Assembly (NCBI GenBank): GCA_963745595.1
Contig: CAVUYB010000018.1
Coordinates: 85,714-149,713, forward strand
Source of the DNA: DASZUK01 sp963745595
GTDB taxonomy: Bacteria > Actinomycetota > Acidimicrobiia > Acidimicrobiales > RAAP-2
DNA length: 64,000 bases
Direction of reading: 5' to 3'
A program made the position numbers and the translations under genes. The notes under the pieces are model-generated. The model saw only the letters and a program-made list of their open reading frames with translations. It searched no databases and was not told where the DNA came from. Below are positions 9,482-17,889 of this stretch, in pieces. Within the stretch, counting starts at the first letter, position 1; the number at the start of each line of letters is the position of its first letter.

Positions 9482-10061
9482 GGTCCGGCGGCAGGAGGAG
9501 CCCGACCGCGACCGCGAGCTCGTCGTAGACACGGGACATCGTCGACCAACCGTTGATCCAGCCGACGAGCGCGGAGTACCAGACGTGGCCGATGATGCGC
9601 GCCCGCTCGGACGGGTCCGGCGGCTGTGGCTGACCGATCGCCCGGATGATGATCCCGTCCATCAGCATCGTGATCTGCTGCTGACAGCCGACCGCACCGG
9701 GGTCCGGCGACGACAGCGACGTGAAGACCGCGGCGACGAGCTTCGGCTGGCGGCCCATCGCCCGCAGCGCGCGGTCGAGGACGTCGAGCACCCGCTCGTC
9801 CGGCTGGCCGCCGCGGGGCGGCTGCTGGGCGAGCCGGACGTCGAGCAGCTCGACCCAGTGGACGAGCGTCGCCGCGAGCAGGTGGTCCTTCGACGTGAAG
9901 TACCGGTAGACCGTGCCCATCGCCACGTCCGCCCGGGCCGCGACGTCGCGCATCTGGACCGCCTCGTACCCGCCGTCGAGGCCGAGCGCCATCGCCGCGT
10001 CGATGACCCGCTGCCGTCGAGCCTGCTGGGCCCGGGTCAGCGGTCGGACGGCGGTCTGCAT
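9471..10061 (-). CDS. kstR: KstR-like TetR-family regulator
   Basis: 196 aa from ATG 10061. The DNA-binding domain (GGYEAVQMRDVAARADVAMG then TVYRYFTSKDHLL) closely follows mycobacterial KstR, including GGYEAVQMR and the ADVA-GT-YRYF-SK recognition region. KstR represses cholesterol catabolism and is released by steroid-CoA ligands in mycobacteria. A perfect match to the 14-bp KstR pattern TNNAACNNGTTNNA lies at 10079-10092, just upstream of a -10 hexamer (10068-10073) that is 6 nt from the ATG, so autoregulation by a leaderless transcript is likely. It lies 28 bp behind the FUSC gene on the same strand. Orthology to KstR is inferred from sequence recall. Confidence 0.75.
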   Translation of the reverse strand: MQTAVRPLTRAQQARRQRVIDAAMALGLDGGYEAVQMRDVAARADVAMGTVYRYFTSKDHLLAATLVHWVELLDVRLAQQPPRGGQPDERVLDVLDRALRAMGRQPKLVAAVFTSLSSPDPGAVGCQQQITMLMDGIIIRAIGQPQPPDPSERARIIGHVWYSALVGWINGWSTMSRVYDELAVAVGLLLPPDLKT

Positions 10062-10067
10062 CCGACC

Positions 10068-10073
10068 AGGATA
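10068..10073 (-). promoter_or_regulatory. -10 element of KstR-like gene, leaderless
   Basis: On the minus strand this reads TATCCT (TANNNT), followed by 6 nt and then the ATG of the regulator. The spacing puts the transcription start at or next to the A of the start codon. No Shine-Dalgarno sequence fits in the gap. Confidence 0.5.
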
Positions 10074-10078
10074 ACCGG

Positions 10079-10092
10079 TAGAACCGGTTTCA
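10079..10092. promoter_or_regulatory. KstR-type operator
   Basis: The sequence TAGAACCGGTTTCA fits TNNAACNNGTTNNA at every fixed position. It sits immediately upstream of the -10 of the KstR-like gene, where a bound repressor would block RNA polymerase. A second ACCGGT copy lies 3 nt to its left, extending the symmetric region. Confidence 0.65.
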
Positions 10093-12572
10093 AATAGCTG
10101 ACGGTTCGTCAGCCCCGGCCGGCTGGTGGCCGGGGCCGCTGGCGACTGGGCCGACCGACTGGCTGGCCGCCGGGGCGGGCGCCGGGTGGGGCGCCGAGGC
10201 GGCGGGCCGATCGTACCCGGCCCACCGGCGACGCTGGGCGAACCGTTCGACCGCACCGGCCAGCTCGTGCTGGAGCGCGAGCTCGTCCTCGAGGCTCTCG
10301 TCGGCCCAGAGCATCCGCAGGACGCCGCGGACGTCGCCGAGCCGGTGCTCGCGGGAGCTGTCGACGAACGCCGCGACGAGCTGCTCGTGGAGGGCCCCCT
10401 CGTGCTGGCGGCGCGGCGGCGCGGTGCCGTGCCGGCCGGCGAGGACGGCCGCGACGTCGAGGTACCACTGGTGGGCGTCCGCGCAGGCCGCCCGCAGCGA
10501 GTCGCCGGCGGTCACGACCGACGCGAGCGGCGCGTCGCCGGTCTCGACCGGACGCCGTGGCAGCGTGGCGAGCGAGTACGCCTCGACTCGGGTGCGGACC
10601 GCGCCGGCCGTGAGGGCGGTCGCGATCTCCGGGCTGACCGGCTTCGCGCCTCGTTCGGCCATGTACTGGCGGAACGCGTCGTCGAGCCGGTCGTAGGGGC
10701 CTTCGGTGGCGAGCTTGGCCGCGTCGGTGTCGAGCGTGTCGTCCGCCGACGTCGTCCGCTCGACCGCCCGGAGCAGGTACGCGGACCCGGCCGCGTACGC
10801 CTCGCCGAGGGCGCGGCCGAGCGCGGCCGTCGCGCCGCGGGGCCAAAGAGGAAGCCGACGACAAGGCTGACCGCGCAGCCGATGGCGACGTCCTCGATGC
10901 GGGTCAGCCCGACCTTCCAACCGGTCGGTTGGATGATGTTGAAGAGGACGACGACGACGACGGTGAAGCCGGCCTGGCCGGCCGCGAACGAGATCGCGGT
11001 CGGCGCGACACCGGACAGGAGGACGGCGATCGGCAGGACGGCCCAGAGCAGGTCGTAGTGGCTGCCCAGCCCGACCATGATCGCGGAGCCGACGACGAAG
11101 CCGACGACGGTGCCGGCGAGCGCCCGCAGCGCGGTCGCGCCGGTGCCGAGCGCGTTCGAGCGGAGCACGGACAGGCAGCCGAGGACGACCCAGAACCCGT
11201 GGTTGACGTCCGTCACCTCGATGACGGTGACCGCGAGGGCCAGCCCGATCGCGCCGCGCAGGCTGTTGCGGAACCAGACCGACCGCGGATCGGCGTGGGC
11301 GGCCGCGAGCTTGCGCCCGGAGCCCCACTTCTCGCGTTCCTCGCGTCGGCTGTCGAGCCCGGTCGCCCGGCCGAAGCCGGCGGCCTCGAGCGTCGCCTGG
11401 GCGACCATCTCGGTGGCGAAGCTCAGGGCACGGGTGCGGAACGTCGGGTCGAGCGTCCCGAGGATCCGGTCCGGCTGCTGGCCGCGAGTGCCTTCGAGCC
11501 GCTCGGCTCCGACCGGGACCGCGTGGGCCAGCGCGTCGGTAGCGCGCTCCTCGGCCGCGCCGTCGACGAGGCGGACGAGCGCGACGTGCTGGCTGTCGTT
11601 GCGGCTGGCCTCCAGCGCGGCGACCGCCACGGTCAGTCGCTCGGCGAGCGCGGCGTCGTGGACCGGGCAGCCGCGGTGGTCACAGACCAGCTCGGCCGCG
11701 GCCGCGAGCACGTCGGCGGCCGCCCGGTTGATCGCCTGGACATCCGGCAGCTCGAGGACGGTCATCTGCTGGTGGCCGAGGACCGCGTTCGTCGCCACCC
11801 ACTCCATCCGGCCGACCAGCTTGGCCAGAGCGGTCGCGCCCGGCCCGGCACCGGTCGGCGGGTACGTCGTCGACTCGAACTGGTGGCGGAGCTCGGTCAG
11901 CTCGGTCTCGACCGCGGCGAGCGCGGCCGGGTCCGTCCGGCCGTCGGCGTGAGCCGAGACGAGCGTGGCGAGCGTCCGGGCGGTCGATGCCAGACGGCGC
12001 CGAAGGTCGTCGTGGAACGGGCGCGGCCAGACGAGGAGGATCGCCGGCACCGCGAGGGCGCCGGCGATCAGCCAGCCGGCCAGCCGGGCCGGGATCTCGT
12101 CGGGGTGGGCGGCGACCGCGATCGGCAGGACGAACGTCAACAGCGCGGCGATCGTCCCCGCGCTGACGAGCGGGCTGAGCACACCGGCGAAGAGGACCGC
12201 GAAGCCGACGACGGCCATCGTCAGCACCGCCGCGACCGGCTGGGTCGAGCAGAGCGTGCCGACGACGATGAAGACCGCGCCACACGCGAACAGCCCGCCG
12301 AGCGAGCGCAGCTTCGTCGACGGACTGCCCGGGAAGTCGACGAAGAGCAGCAGCGCGAACGAGCCGAACGCTGCGAAGAGCTGGACGTTCGGGTTCGGCG
12401 AGACCGCCCGGGCGATCGCGAACGCGGCCGGGACGACGACGGCCGCCCGCACCGACCGCTTGAGGGCGGCCAGCGACGGGTCGTGAGCGAGGACCCAGGC
12501 GGCCAGCCGCCGGGCCAGCCGCCGGGACCGGGGCGAGCCGCTCCCTTCCGGGGAGGGCCGAGGATCGGGCAC
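10090..12572 (-). CDS. FUSC-family membrane transporter (frameshifted)
   Basis: About 827 aa if one C is restored to the CCCC run (plus-strand GGGG at 10839-10842). It has the FUSC / aromatic acid exporter layout: an N-terminal block of about six helices (SVRAAVVVPAAFAIARAVSP...), a long soluble region, a second helical block (NSLRGAIGLALAVTVIEVTDVNHGFWVVLG) and a C-terminal soluble tail. After FGP the frame changes and continues as RGATAALGRALGEAYAAG to the stop at 10090. The change in a homopolymer suggests a sequencing error. The GTG at 12572 lies 6 nt from a TAGTTT hexamer. It is divergent from a TetR gene that is a natural candidate repressor, and may export aromatic or steroid intermediates. 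Confidence 0.8.
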
Positions 12573-12578
12573 CGGGCC

Positions 12579-12588
12579 AAACTACTCT
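12579..12588. promoter_or_regulatory. overlapping divergent -10 elements for FUSC and TetR genes
   Basis: Minus strand: TAGTTT (12584-12579), then 6 nt to the GTG of the FUSC gene. Plus strand: TACTCT (12583-12588), then 8 nt to the GTG of the TetR gene. The two hexamers share the TA at 12583-12584. Only 24 bp separate the two start codons, so both transcripts would be leaderless and polymerases would compete for one site. Confidence 0.5.
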
Positions 12589-12596
12589 TGGCGTCC

Positions 12597-13301
12597 GTGG
12601 GATCCGTGGCCGACGACTTGCAGACGACCACCGACGGCCGGGTGCCCGGTGAGCGGGGTCGGGCGACCCGGCAGAGGCTGCTCGACGCGACGGTCGAGCT
12701 GCTGACGACGACGCCGTGGCGGTCGGTCAAGGTGATCGACATCGCCCGCGCCGCGGGCACGTCGCCGGCGACGTTCTACCAGTACTTCGAGAACGTCGAG
12801 CAGGCGATCGGCGTGCTGGCCGAAGGCATGGTCGCCGAAGCCGGCGAGCTGGCCGACCTCGTCGACGGCGACTGGTCGGAGGTCGGGAGCTGGTCGACCG
12901 CGCTGGCCGTCACCGAGGGGTTCCTGGCGTTCTGGGAGGGCAACCGGGCGATCTTCCGGGTCGTCAACCTGGCGAACGAGGAGGGCGACCCGACGTTGCG
13001 GGGCATCCGCGTCCGGGCGCTCAACGCGGTGACCGTCGCGCTCGCCGCGGTGATCGGCGGGCAGCAGCCGGGGACCACGCTGACCACGCTGACCACGCCG
13101 ACCGGGGCGGACGCGACGGCGACCGCGGGGACGCTCGTCGCGATGTACGCCAACGTCGCGGCCCACCGCCACGGGTTCGAGTTCTGGGGGATCCGGACGC
13201 GGGACCTCGTCGACGCTCAGGCGCGCCTCCTGCACTGGGCGGTGACCGGCCGCCCGGCGCCGGACGGGGGGCGCCCCCCCGGCACGGACGATCGGCAGTA
13301 G
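12597..13301 (+). CDS. TetR-family transcriptional regulator
   Basis: 234 aa from GTG 12597; TTG 12588 and GTG 12606 are alternatives, but 12597 has the best leaderless spacing to TACTCT. The HTH is RATRQRLLDATVELLTTTPW followed by SVKVIDIARAAGTSPATFYQYF. A long helical ligand-binding domain follows, with a TLTTLTTPTG low-complexity stretch near residue 165. It probably controls the divergent FUSC transporter. The two-component genes follow on the same strand after 9 bp and may be co-transcribed. Confidence 0.85.
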   Translation: MGSVADDLQTTTDGRVPGERGRATRQRLLDATVELLTTTPWRSVKVIDIARAAGTSPATFYQYFENVEQAIGVLAEGMVAEAGELADLVDGDWSEVGSWSTALAVTEGFLAFWEGNRAIFRVVNLANEEGDPTLRGIRVRALNAVTVALAAVIGGQQPGTTLTTLTTPTGADATATAGTLVAMYANVAAHRHGFEFWGIRTRDLVDAQARLLHWAVTGRPAPDGGRPPGTDDRQ

Positions 13302-13310
13302 ACCGGGGCG

Positions 13311-13979
13311 ATGCGGGTGCTCGTCGCCGAGGACGATCCGGGGCTGCGATCGGTCCTCGAGCGGGGGCTCCGGCGCAGCGGCTACGTCGTCGACGCGGTC
13401 CCCGACGGCGATCGGGCGCTCCTGTTCCTGCGGTCGTACGACTACGAGGTCGCGGTCCTCGATTGGCGGATGCCGGGCGCGTCCGGGCTCGACGTCGTCC
13501 AGGAGGTCCGCCGGCGCGGCTCGAAGGTGCCGGTGCTGCTGCTGACGGCCCGCGACACGACCGAGGACCGGGTCGAAGGGCTCGACGGCGGGGCCGACGA
13601 CTACCTCGTCAAGCCGTTCGAGTTCGCGGAGCTGCTCGCCCGCATCCGGGCGCTGCAGCGGCGGCCGCCGGTCGTCCTCGACCCGTTGCTCGCCGTCGGC
13701 GACCTGGCGCTCGACCCGGCGACGCGGCTGGCCCGGCGCGGTGACGAGCCGCTGCCGCTGACCGGGCGCGAGCTGGCGATCCTCGAGCTGCTGCTGCGCC
13801 GGCACCCGGCGGTCGTCGACCGCCGGTCGATCGCGGTGCAGGTCTGGGACGACGAGGCCGACGCGGTCGGGTCGAACACGATCGACGTGCACCTTGCCCG
13901 GCTCCGGGCGAAGTTGACCGGCAGCACCGTCCGCATCGAGACGGTCCGCGGTATCGGCTACAAGCTGGTCGACGGTTGA
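13311..13979 (+). CDS. OmpR-family response regulator
   Basis: 222 aa. The receiver domain carries the acidic pocket EDD (7-9), phospho-acceptor Asp51 in VAVLDWRMPG, Thr79 and Lys101 in YLVKPFEF. The C-terminal winged helix ends with GSNTIDVHLARLRAKL and VRGIGYKL, typical of OmpR/PhoB regulators. Its TGA overlaps the TTG start of the histidine kinase as TTGA, so the pair is translationally coupled. The target genes are not evident. Confidence 0.95.
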   Translation: MRVLVAEDDPGLRSVLERGLRRSGYVVDAVPDGDRALLFLRSYDYEVAVLDWRMPGASGLDVVQEVRRRGSKVPVLLLTARDTTEDRVEGLDGGADDYLVKPFEFAELLARIRALQRRPPVVLDPLLAVGDLALDPATRLARRGDEPLPLTGRELAILELLLRRHPAVVDRRSIAVQVWDDEADAVGSNTIDVHLARLRAKLTGSTVRIETVRGIGYKLVDG

Positions 13980-15379
13980 CCGCGTCGGGGGCGGCGCCGG
14001 CGGCGCAGAGTTTCTGGGCTCGCCGTCCGAACGTCGCCCACGCGGCGCGCGTGGCGATCGTGGCGACGCTCGTCATCGCGGTCGTCTACCTCGGCGTCGC
14101 GGCCGCGCTCGACGCGTTCCTCGGACGCCGCGTCCTGTGGGAGGTCGACCAGCGGCTGAGCCTCCACCTGTCGGACGTGAGCCACCAGGCGAACCCGCTG
14201 ACCAGCCGGTCGGTGGCCGAGGACCAGGGCACCGACGGCGCGCCGGTCTTCGTGTGGTGGGTGCCGTCGAACGGCGACGTGCGGTCGCTCACTGAGGGCA
14301 ACCCGCCGCTGCCGGACGCCGCACTGGCCGACGTCGCGGCGGACGGCGGCGCGCCGGTGAGCGTCTCGAACCGCGATGCGACGTACCGGTTGGAGGCGGT
14401 CACGTTCCGCAACGGCTGGCTCGTCGCCGGCCAGAACCTCGCGGGGCCGTCGCACATCGAGAAGGTCATGCTCACCGGCGAGCTCGTCATCGGCCCGGTC
14501 CTGCTCGCCGCGGTCTTCGTCGGCGTCCTTATCATCGGCGTGCGGGCGATCGCGCCGGTCGAGCTCGCCCGGCGCCGGTTGCTCGAGTTCACCGCTGACG
14601 CGTCACACGAACTACGGACGCCGCTGACGGTCATCGAAGCCGAGATCGAGCTCGCCCGGGCGTCACCGCCGGACGCGACGGCGGACCGCGAGACGCTCGA
14701 GCACGTCGCCCGGGAGAGCCGCCGCCTGAAGCACATCGTCGAGGACCTGCTCTGGCTCGCCCGGTTCGACTCCGCGCCGCCACCACCGCCGAACGAGCCG
14801 GTCGACCTCGTCGTCTCGGTCGACACGTGCGCCGGGCGGTTCGCGGCCGTCGCGGCCGGCCGGGAGCTGACGCTCGCGGTCGACCACGTCGGCGACGGCC
14901 CGGCGTGGATCGACGCCGCACCGGACTGGCTCGACCGGCTCGTCGGGACGCTGCTCGACAACGCGTGCCGGTACGCGCCGCCGGACGGGACGGTCAGGGT
15001 GACGGTCGGTGCGCAGGGGACGCGGGCGCTCCTCGTCGTCGAGGACAGCGGCCCGGGCATCCCGGCGGCCGAGCGGGCGCGGCTCTTCGACCGGTTCCGC
15101 CGGGCGACGGACGAGCCGGGCGGCGCCGGCCTCGGGCTGGCGATCGCCGATGCGGTCGTCCGGACGACCGCCGGACGCTGGCGAGTCGACGAATCGCCGC
15201 TGGGCGGTGCGCTGATGGAGGTGTCGTGGCGCCGCGGCCCTGGCCCGGGCCCGGCGAAACCGGATGACTCAGCGGACGGCGACCGGGTTGAGCGGCGAGC
15301 CGAGCCCGTCGACGAACGGCAGCGGCGTGGCGTCGAGGAAGAACGTGTACCGGCCGTCCGCCGCACAGGCCGCGGCTAG
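13976..15379 (+). CDS. two-component sensor histidine kinase
   Basis: 467 aa, starting at TTG 13976 within the stop codon of the response regulator. TM1 is VAIVATLVIAVVYLGVAAAL and TM2 is LVIGPVLLAAVFVGVLIIGV; the roughly 90-residue extracytoplasmic loop between them is the likely sensor. TM2 runs almost directly into the H-box FTADASHELRTPL, leaving little room for a HAMP linker. N-box LLDNACRYAPPDG, G1 VEDSGPGIP and G2 GGAGLGLAIAD are intact. The last 37 codons overlap, on the opposite strand, the end of the cyclase gene. Confidence 0.93.
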   Translation: MTASGAAPAAQSFWARRPNVAHAARVAIVATLVIAVVYLGVAAALDAFLGRRVLWEVDQRLSLHLSDVSHQANPLTSRSVAEDQGTDGAPVFVWWVPSNGDVRSLTEGNPPLPDAALADVAADGGAPVSVSNRDATYRLEAVTFRNGWLVAGQNLAGPSHIEKVMLTGELVIGPVLLAAVFVGVLIIGVRAIAPVELARRRLLEFTADASHELRTPLTVIEAEIELARASPPDATADRETLEHVARESRRLKHIVEDLLWLARFDSAPPPPPNEPVDLVVSVDTCAGRFAAVAAGRELTLAVDHVGDGPAWIDAAPDWLDRLVGTLLDNACRYAPPDGTVRVTVGAQGTRALLVVEDSGPGIPAAERARLFDRFRRATDEPGGAGLGLAIADAVVRTTAGRWRVDESPLGGALMEVSWRRGPGPGPAKPDDSADGDRVERRAEPVDERQRRGVEEERVPAVRRTGRG

Positions 15380-16234
15380 GTCGTCGAGCACCCAGTTCTG
15401 TCCCTGCGTCATCCCCATCTCGACGAGATGGAGGAGGTGGACGGGTAGGTAGAGGTCGTCGTCCTCGCCGGGGAAGACCTCGAGCGGCAGCGTGTCGGTG
15501 GCGACCGCGGCGACGTCGTGGGCGGAGAACCACTCGGCCGTGCCGATCGTCAGGCCCGGCGTCGGGTACGTGTACGCGACGAGGTCGCGGTTCGGCACGG
15601 CACCGTCGGCGGTGAGGCGGCCGGGCAGCGCGAGGTGGACCATCTGGCCGGTGCGGACGAGCACGACGTCACCGGGCTCGACATCGGTCCCCGCGAGGTC
15701 GAGCGCGGCGTCGAGGTCGGCCGGGCTGATCGGGTACCCCGCGTTGAGGACGTCCTGGCCCTTCGCCCGGGCGACGTCGAGGAGGATGCCGCGGCTGACG
15801 AGCGTGCGGACGACGTCGATGCCGCAGCGCGACGCGCCGGCGTCGGTGACGGTGTCGGCCGGGTAGCCGTTGTAGAGGCGGCCGCGGTAGCTCGCGTGGG
15901 CGAGCGCGTCCCAGTGCGTCGCGCACTGCAACGCGAGCTCGACGGTGTCCTCGCTGGCGCAGATCCAGTCCGCGTCGGGGCTGAGCGGTTCGTTGACCGC
16001 GATCATCGACCGCTGCGGGTTGATCCGTCCGGGGACGAAGCCCATCTGGATGCCGTCGGCCGCGGACAGGGGGAGCCCGAGCGCGAAGGCCTCGCCGGTG
16101 CGGATGCTCGCCGCGCCCCGACGTCGGGCCGCGGCGTCGACGAGGTTGAGCGTGCCGAGCTGGTCGTCGTTGCCCCAACGCCCCCAGTTGCGGACCCGGG
16201 CGGCGATCTCGGCGAAGCGGTCCGGGGCGGTCAT
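15269..16234 (-). CDS. cyclase family (kynurenine formamidase-like) metal hydrolase
   Basis: 321 aa from ATG 16234. The hallmark motif of the family, HxGTHxDxxxH in kynurenine formamidases, appears as CATHWDALAH, with a matching second metal region around EMGMTQGQNWVLDDLA. GRWGNDDQLGTLNLV at the N-terminus is typical of the actinobacterial branch. It should hydrolyse or cyclise a carboxylic or amide substrate in the cytoplasm. It follows the ALDH gene on the same strand after 42 bp, and overlaps the histidine kinase tail-to-tail by 111 bp. Confidence 0.82.
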   Translation of the reverse strand: MTAPDRFAEIAARVRNWGRWGNDDQLGTLNLVDAAARRRGAASIRTGEAFALGLPLSAADGIQMGFVPGRINPQRSMIAVNEPLSPDADWICASEDTVELALQCATHWDALAHASYRGRLYNGYPADTVTDAGASRCGIDVVRTLVSRGILLDVARAKGQDVLNAGYPISPADLDAALDLAGTDVEPGDVVLVRTGQMVHLALPGRLTADGAVPNRDLVAYTYPTPGLTIGTAEWFSAHDVAAVATDTLPLEVFPGEDDDLYLPVHLLHLVEMGMTQGQNWVLDDLAAACAADGRYTFFLDATPLPFVDGLGSPLNPVAVR

Positions 16235-16276
16235 GGTGGTGGACGGTGCGATCGAATCGGCGTCAGGTGGGCCGGA

Positions 16277-17743
16277 TCAGGTCGTCCAGAGGATGCTCTG
16301 CGGCTCGCTGTACGCGAGCAGCCCGGCATCACCGCGGTCACGGCCGATGCCGCTCAACTTGAACCCACCGAACGGCGCCTCGGAGTTGTTCTGGGCGGTA
16401 TTGATGCCGACCATGCCGGCCTGCAGCCGCTGGGCGACCTTGTACGCCCGGGACGCGTCGCCGGAGAAGACGTAGTCGTAGAGGCCGTAGTCCGAGTCGT
16501 TGGCGATCGCGATGCCCTCTTCCTCGTCGTCGAACGGGACCATCGTGATGACCGGGCCGAAGATCTCCTCGCGGGCGACGCCCATCGTGTTGTCGCCGGT
16601 GATCAGCGTCGGCGCGACGTAGTAGCCGGTCGGCAGGTCCGGGCGCTGCCCGCCGACGACGACCTCGCCGCCCTCGGGCGCGGCCGACGCGATATGGGCT
16701 TCGATGCGGTCGCGCTGGACGGCGGAGATGACCGGGCCGACGATCGTGTCCTTCGCGTTCGGGTCGCCGACCTTCAAGAAGCCGGCCATCTTGGCCAGGC
16801 CGTCACGGACCTGGTCGAAGAGGTCGCGGTGGACGATCGCCCGGGTCGGCGCGGTGCAGATCTGGCCGGAGTGGAACGTCCACGTCGAGCCGATGCACGT
16901 GATCGCGGCCTTCAGGTCCGCGTCGTCGAAGACGACGCACGCGCCCTTGCCGCCGAGCTCCATCAGCAGCCGCTTCATCGTCTTGCCCGCGGCCTCGTAG
17001 ATCTTCATGCCGACCTGCGTCGATCCGGTGAAGCTGATCATGTCGACGTCGGCGGACTCGACGAGCGCGGCGGCCGGCTCCGGGCCGGCCGCGTTGACGA
17101 GGTTGACGACGCCCGGCGGGAAGCCGACGTCGTCGAGGATGCGGACGAGCTCGATGACCGCGAGCGGGTCCTGCGGGGCCGGCTTGACGACGATCGTGTT
17201 GCCCGCGGCGAGCGCCGGCGCGACCTTGCCGGCCATGTTGACCATCGGGAAGTTGTACGACGTGACGCACGCGACGACACCGACCGGCTGGCGGTTGATC
17301 ATCCCGCCGATGATCCCGCCGGGCGCGAGCGGCGTCGCGCCCGCGGCCTGCGGGAGGAGCGGCGTCTGGAGGACGCTGCGGGGATCGCGGGAGTAGCGCT
17401 CGAACCGGTCCGCGGCCACCGGGACCTGCATCCGGCCGCCGACGACCATCGTCGCGCCGGTCTCCGCGATGACGAGCGGCAGCAGGTCGGCCGCCTTCGC
17501 CCGGATCGCGGCCGCGGCCTTCTTCATCAGTGCGGACCGCTCGTCCGCGGGCATCGCGGCCCACGCCGGCAGGGCCTCCTTGGCCGCCGCCGCGGCGGCG
17601 GCGGCGTCGGCCGCGGTGGCGTTCGGCGCCTGGCCGACGACCTCCTCGGTCGCCGGGTTCATGATGTCGTAGGTACCACCGGAAGCGTCGACCCACTTGC
17701 CGCCGATCAGGAGCTGGTGCTCGTCGTGGGTGGTGTCGGCCAT
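16277..17743 (-). CDS. NAD(P)-dependent aldehyde dehydrogenase
   Basis: 488 aa from ATG 17743 (MADTTHDEHQLLIGGKWVD). The catalytic Cys is in FHSGQICTAPTR, the general base Glu in LLMELGGKGACVV, and the oxyanion Asn in VTSYNFPMVN. It oxidises an aldehyde to an acid in the cytoplasm. In a KstR-associated neighbourhood, oxidation of a sterol side-chain aldehyde is plausible. It is divergent from the DUF7064-like gene; the KstR-type operator at 17838-17851 lies in the shared 146-bp gap and could serve both. Confidence 0.92.
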   Translation of the reverse strand: MADTTHDEHQLLIGGKWVDASGGTYDIMNPATEEVVGQAPNATAADAAAAAAAAKEALPAWAAMPADERSALMKKAAAAIRAKAADLLPLVIAETGATMVVGGRMQVPVAADRFERYSRDPRSVLQTPLLPQAAGATPLAPGGIIGGMINRQPVGVVACVTSYNFPMVNMAGKVAPALAAGNTIVVKPAPQDPLAVIELVRILDDVGFPPGVVNLVNAAGPEPAAALVESADVDMISFTGSTQVGMKIYEAAGKTMKRLLMELGGKGACVVFDDADLKAAITCIGSTWTFHSGQICTAPTRAIVHRDLFDQVRDGLAKMAGFLKVGDPNAKDTIVGPVISAVQRDRIEAHIASAAPEGGEVVVGGQRPDLPTGYYVAPTLITGDNTMGVAREEIFGPVITMVPFDDEEEGIAIANDSDYGLYDYVFSGDASRAYKVAQRLQAGMVGINTAQNNSEAPFGGFKLSGIGRDRGDAGLLAYSEPQSILWTT

Positions 17744-17837
17744 GGGTCCCCCCTGGGGTCAGCGGCGGTGCGGGGCGCCGTCGGTCGGGCTTCTGGATCG
17801 GCTTCTGACGTAGACAGTACCGGGCGGTGCTTCGAAC

Positions 17838-17851
17838 AGGAACACGTTCTA
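17838..17851. promoter_or_regulatory. KstR-type operator between ALDH and DUF7064-like genes
   Basis: AGGAACACGTTCTA matches TNNAACNNGTTNNA except for the first base and carries the core AACACGTT typical of mycobacterial KstR sites. It overlaps the plus-strand hexamer TACATT (17850-17855), a good -10 for the gene at 17890, so repression by occlusion is expected. Confidence 0.65.
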
Positions 17852-17889
17852 CATTGTGGAGGCGTTCGAAGCGATTCGAGGAGGCCACG

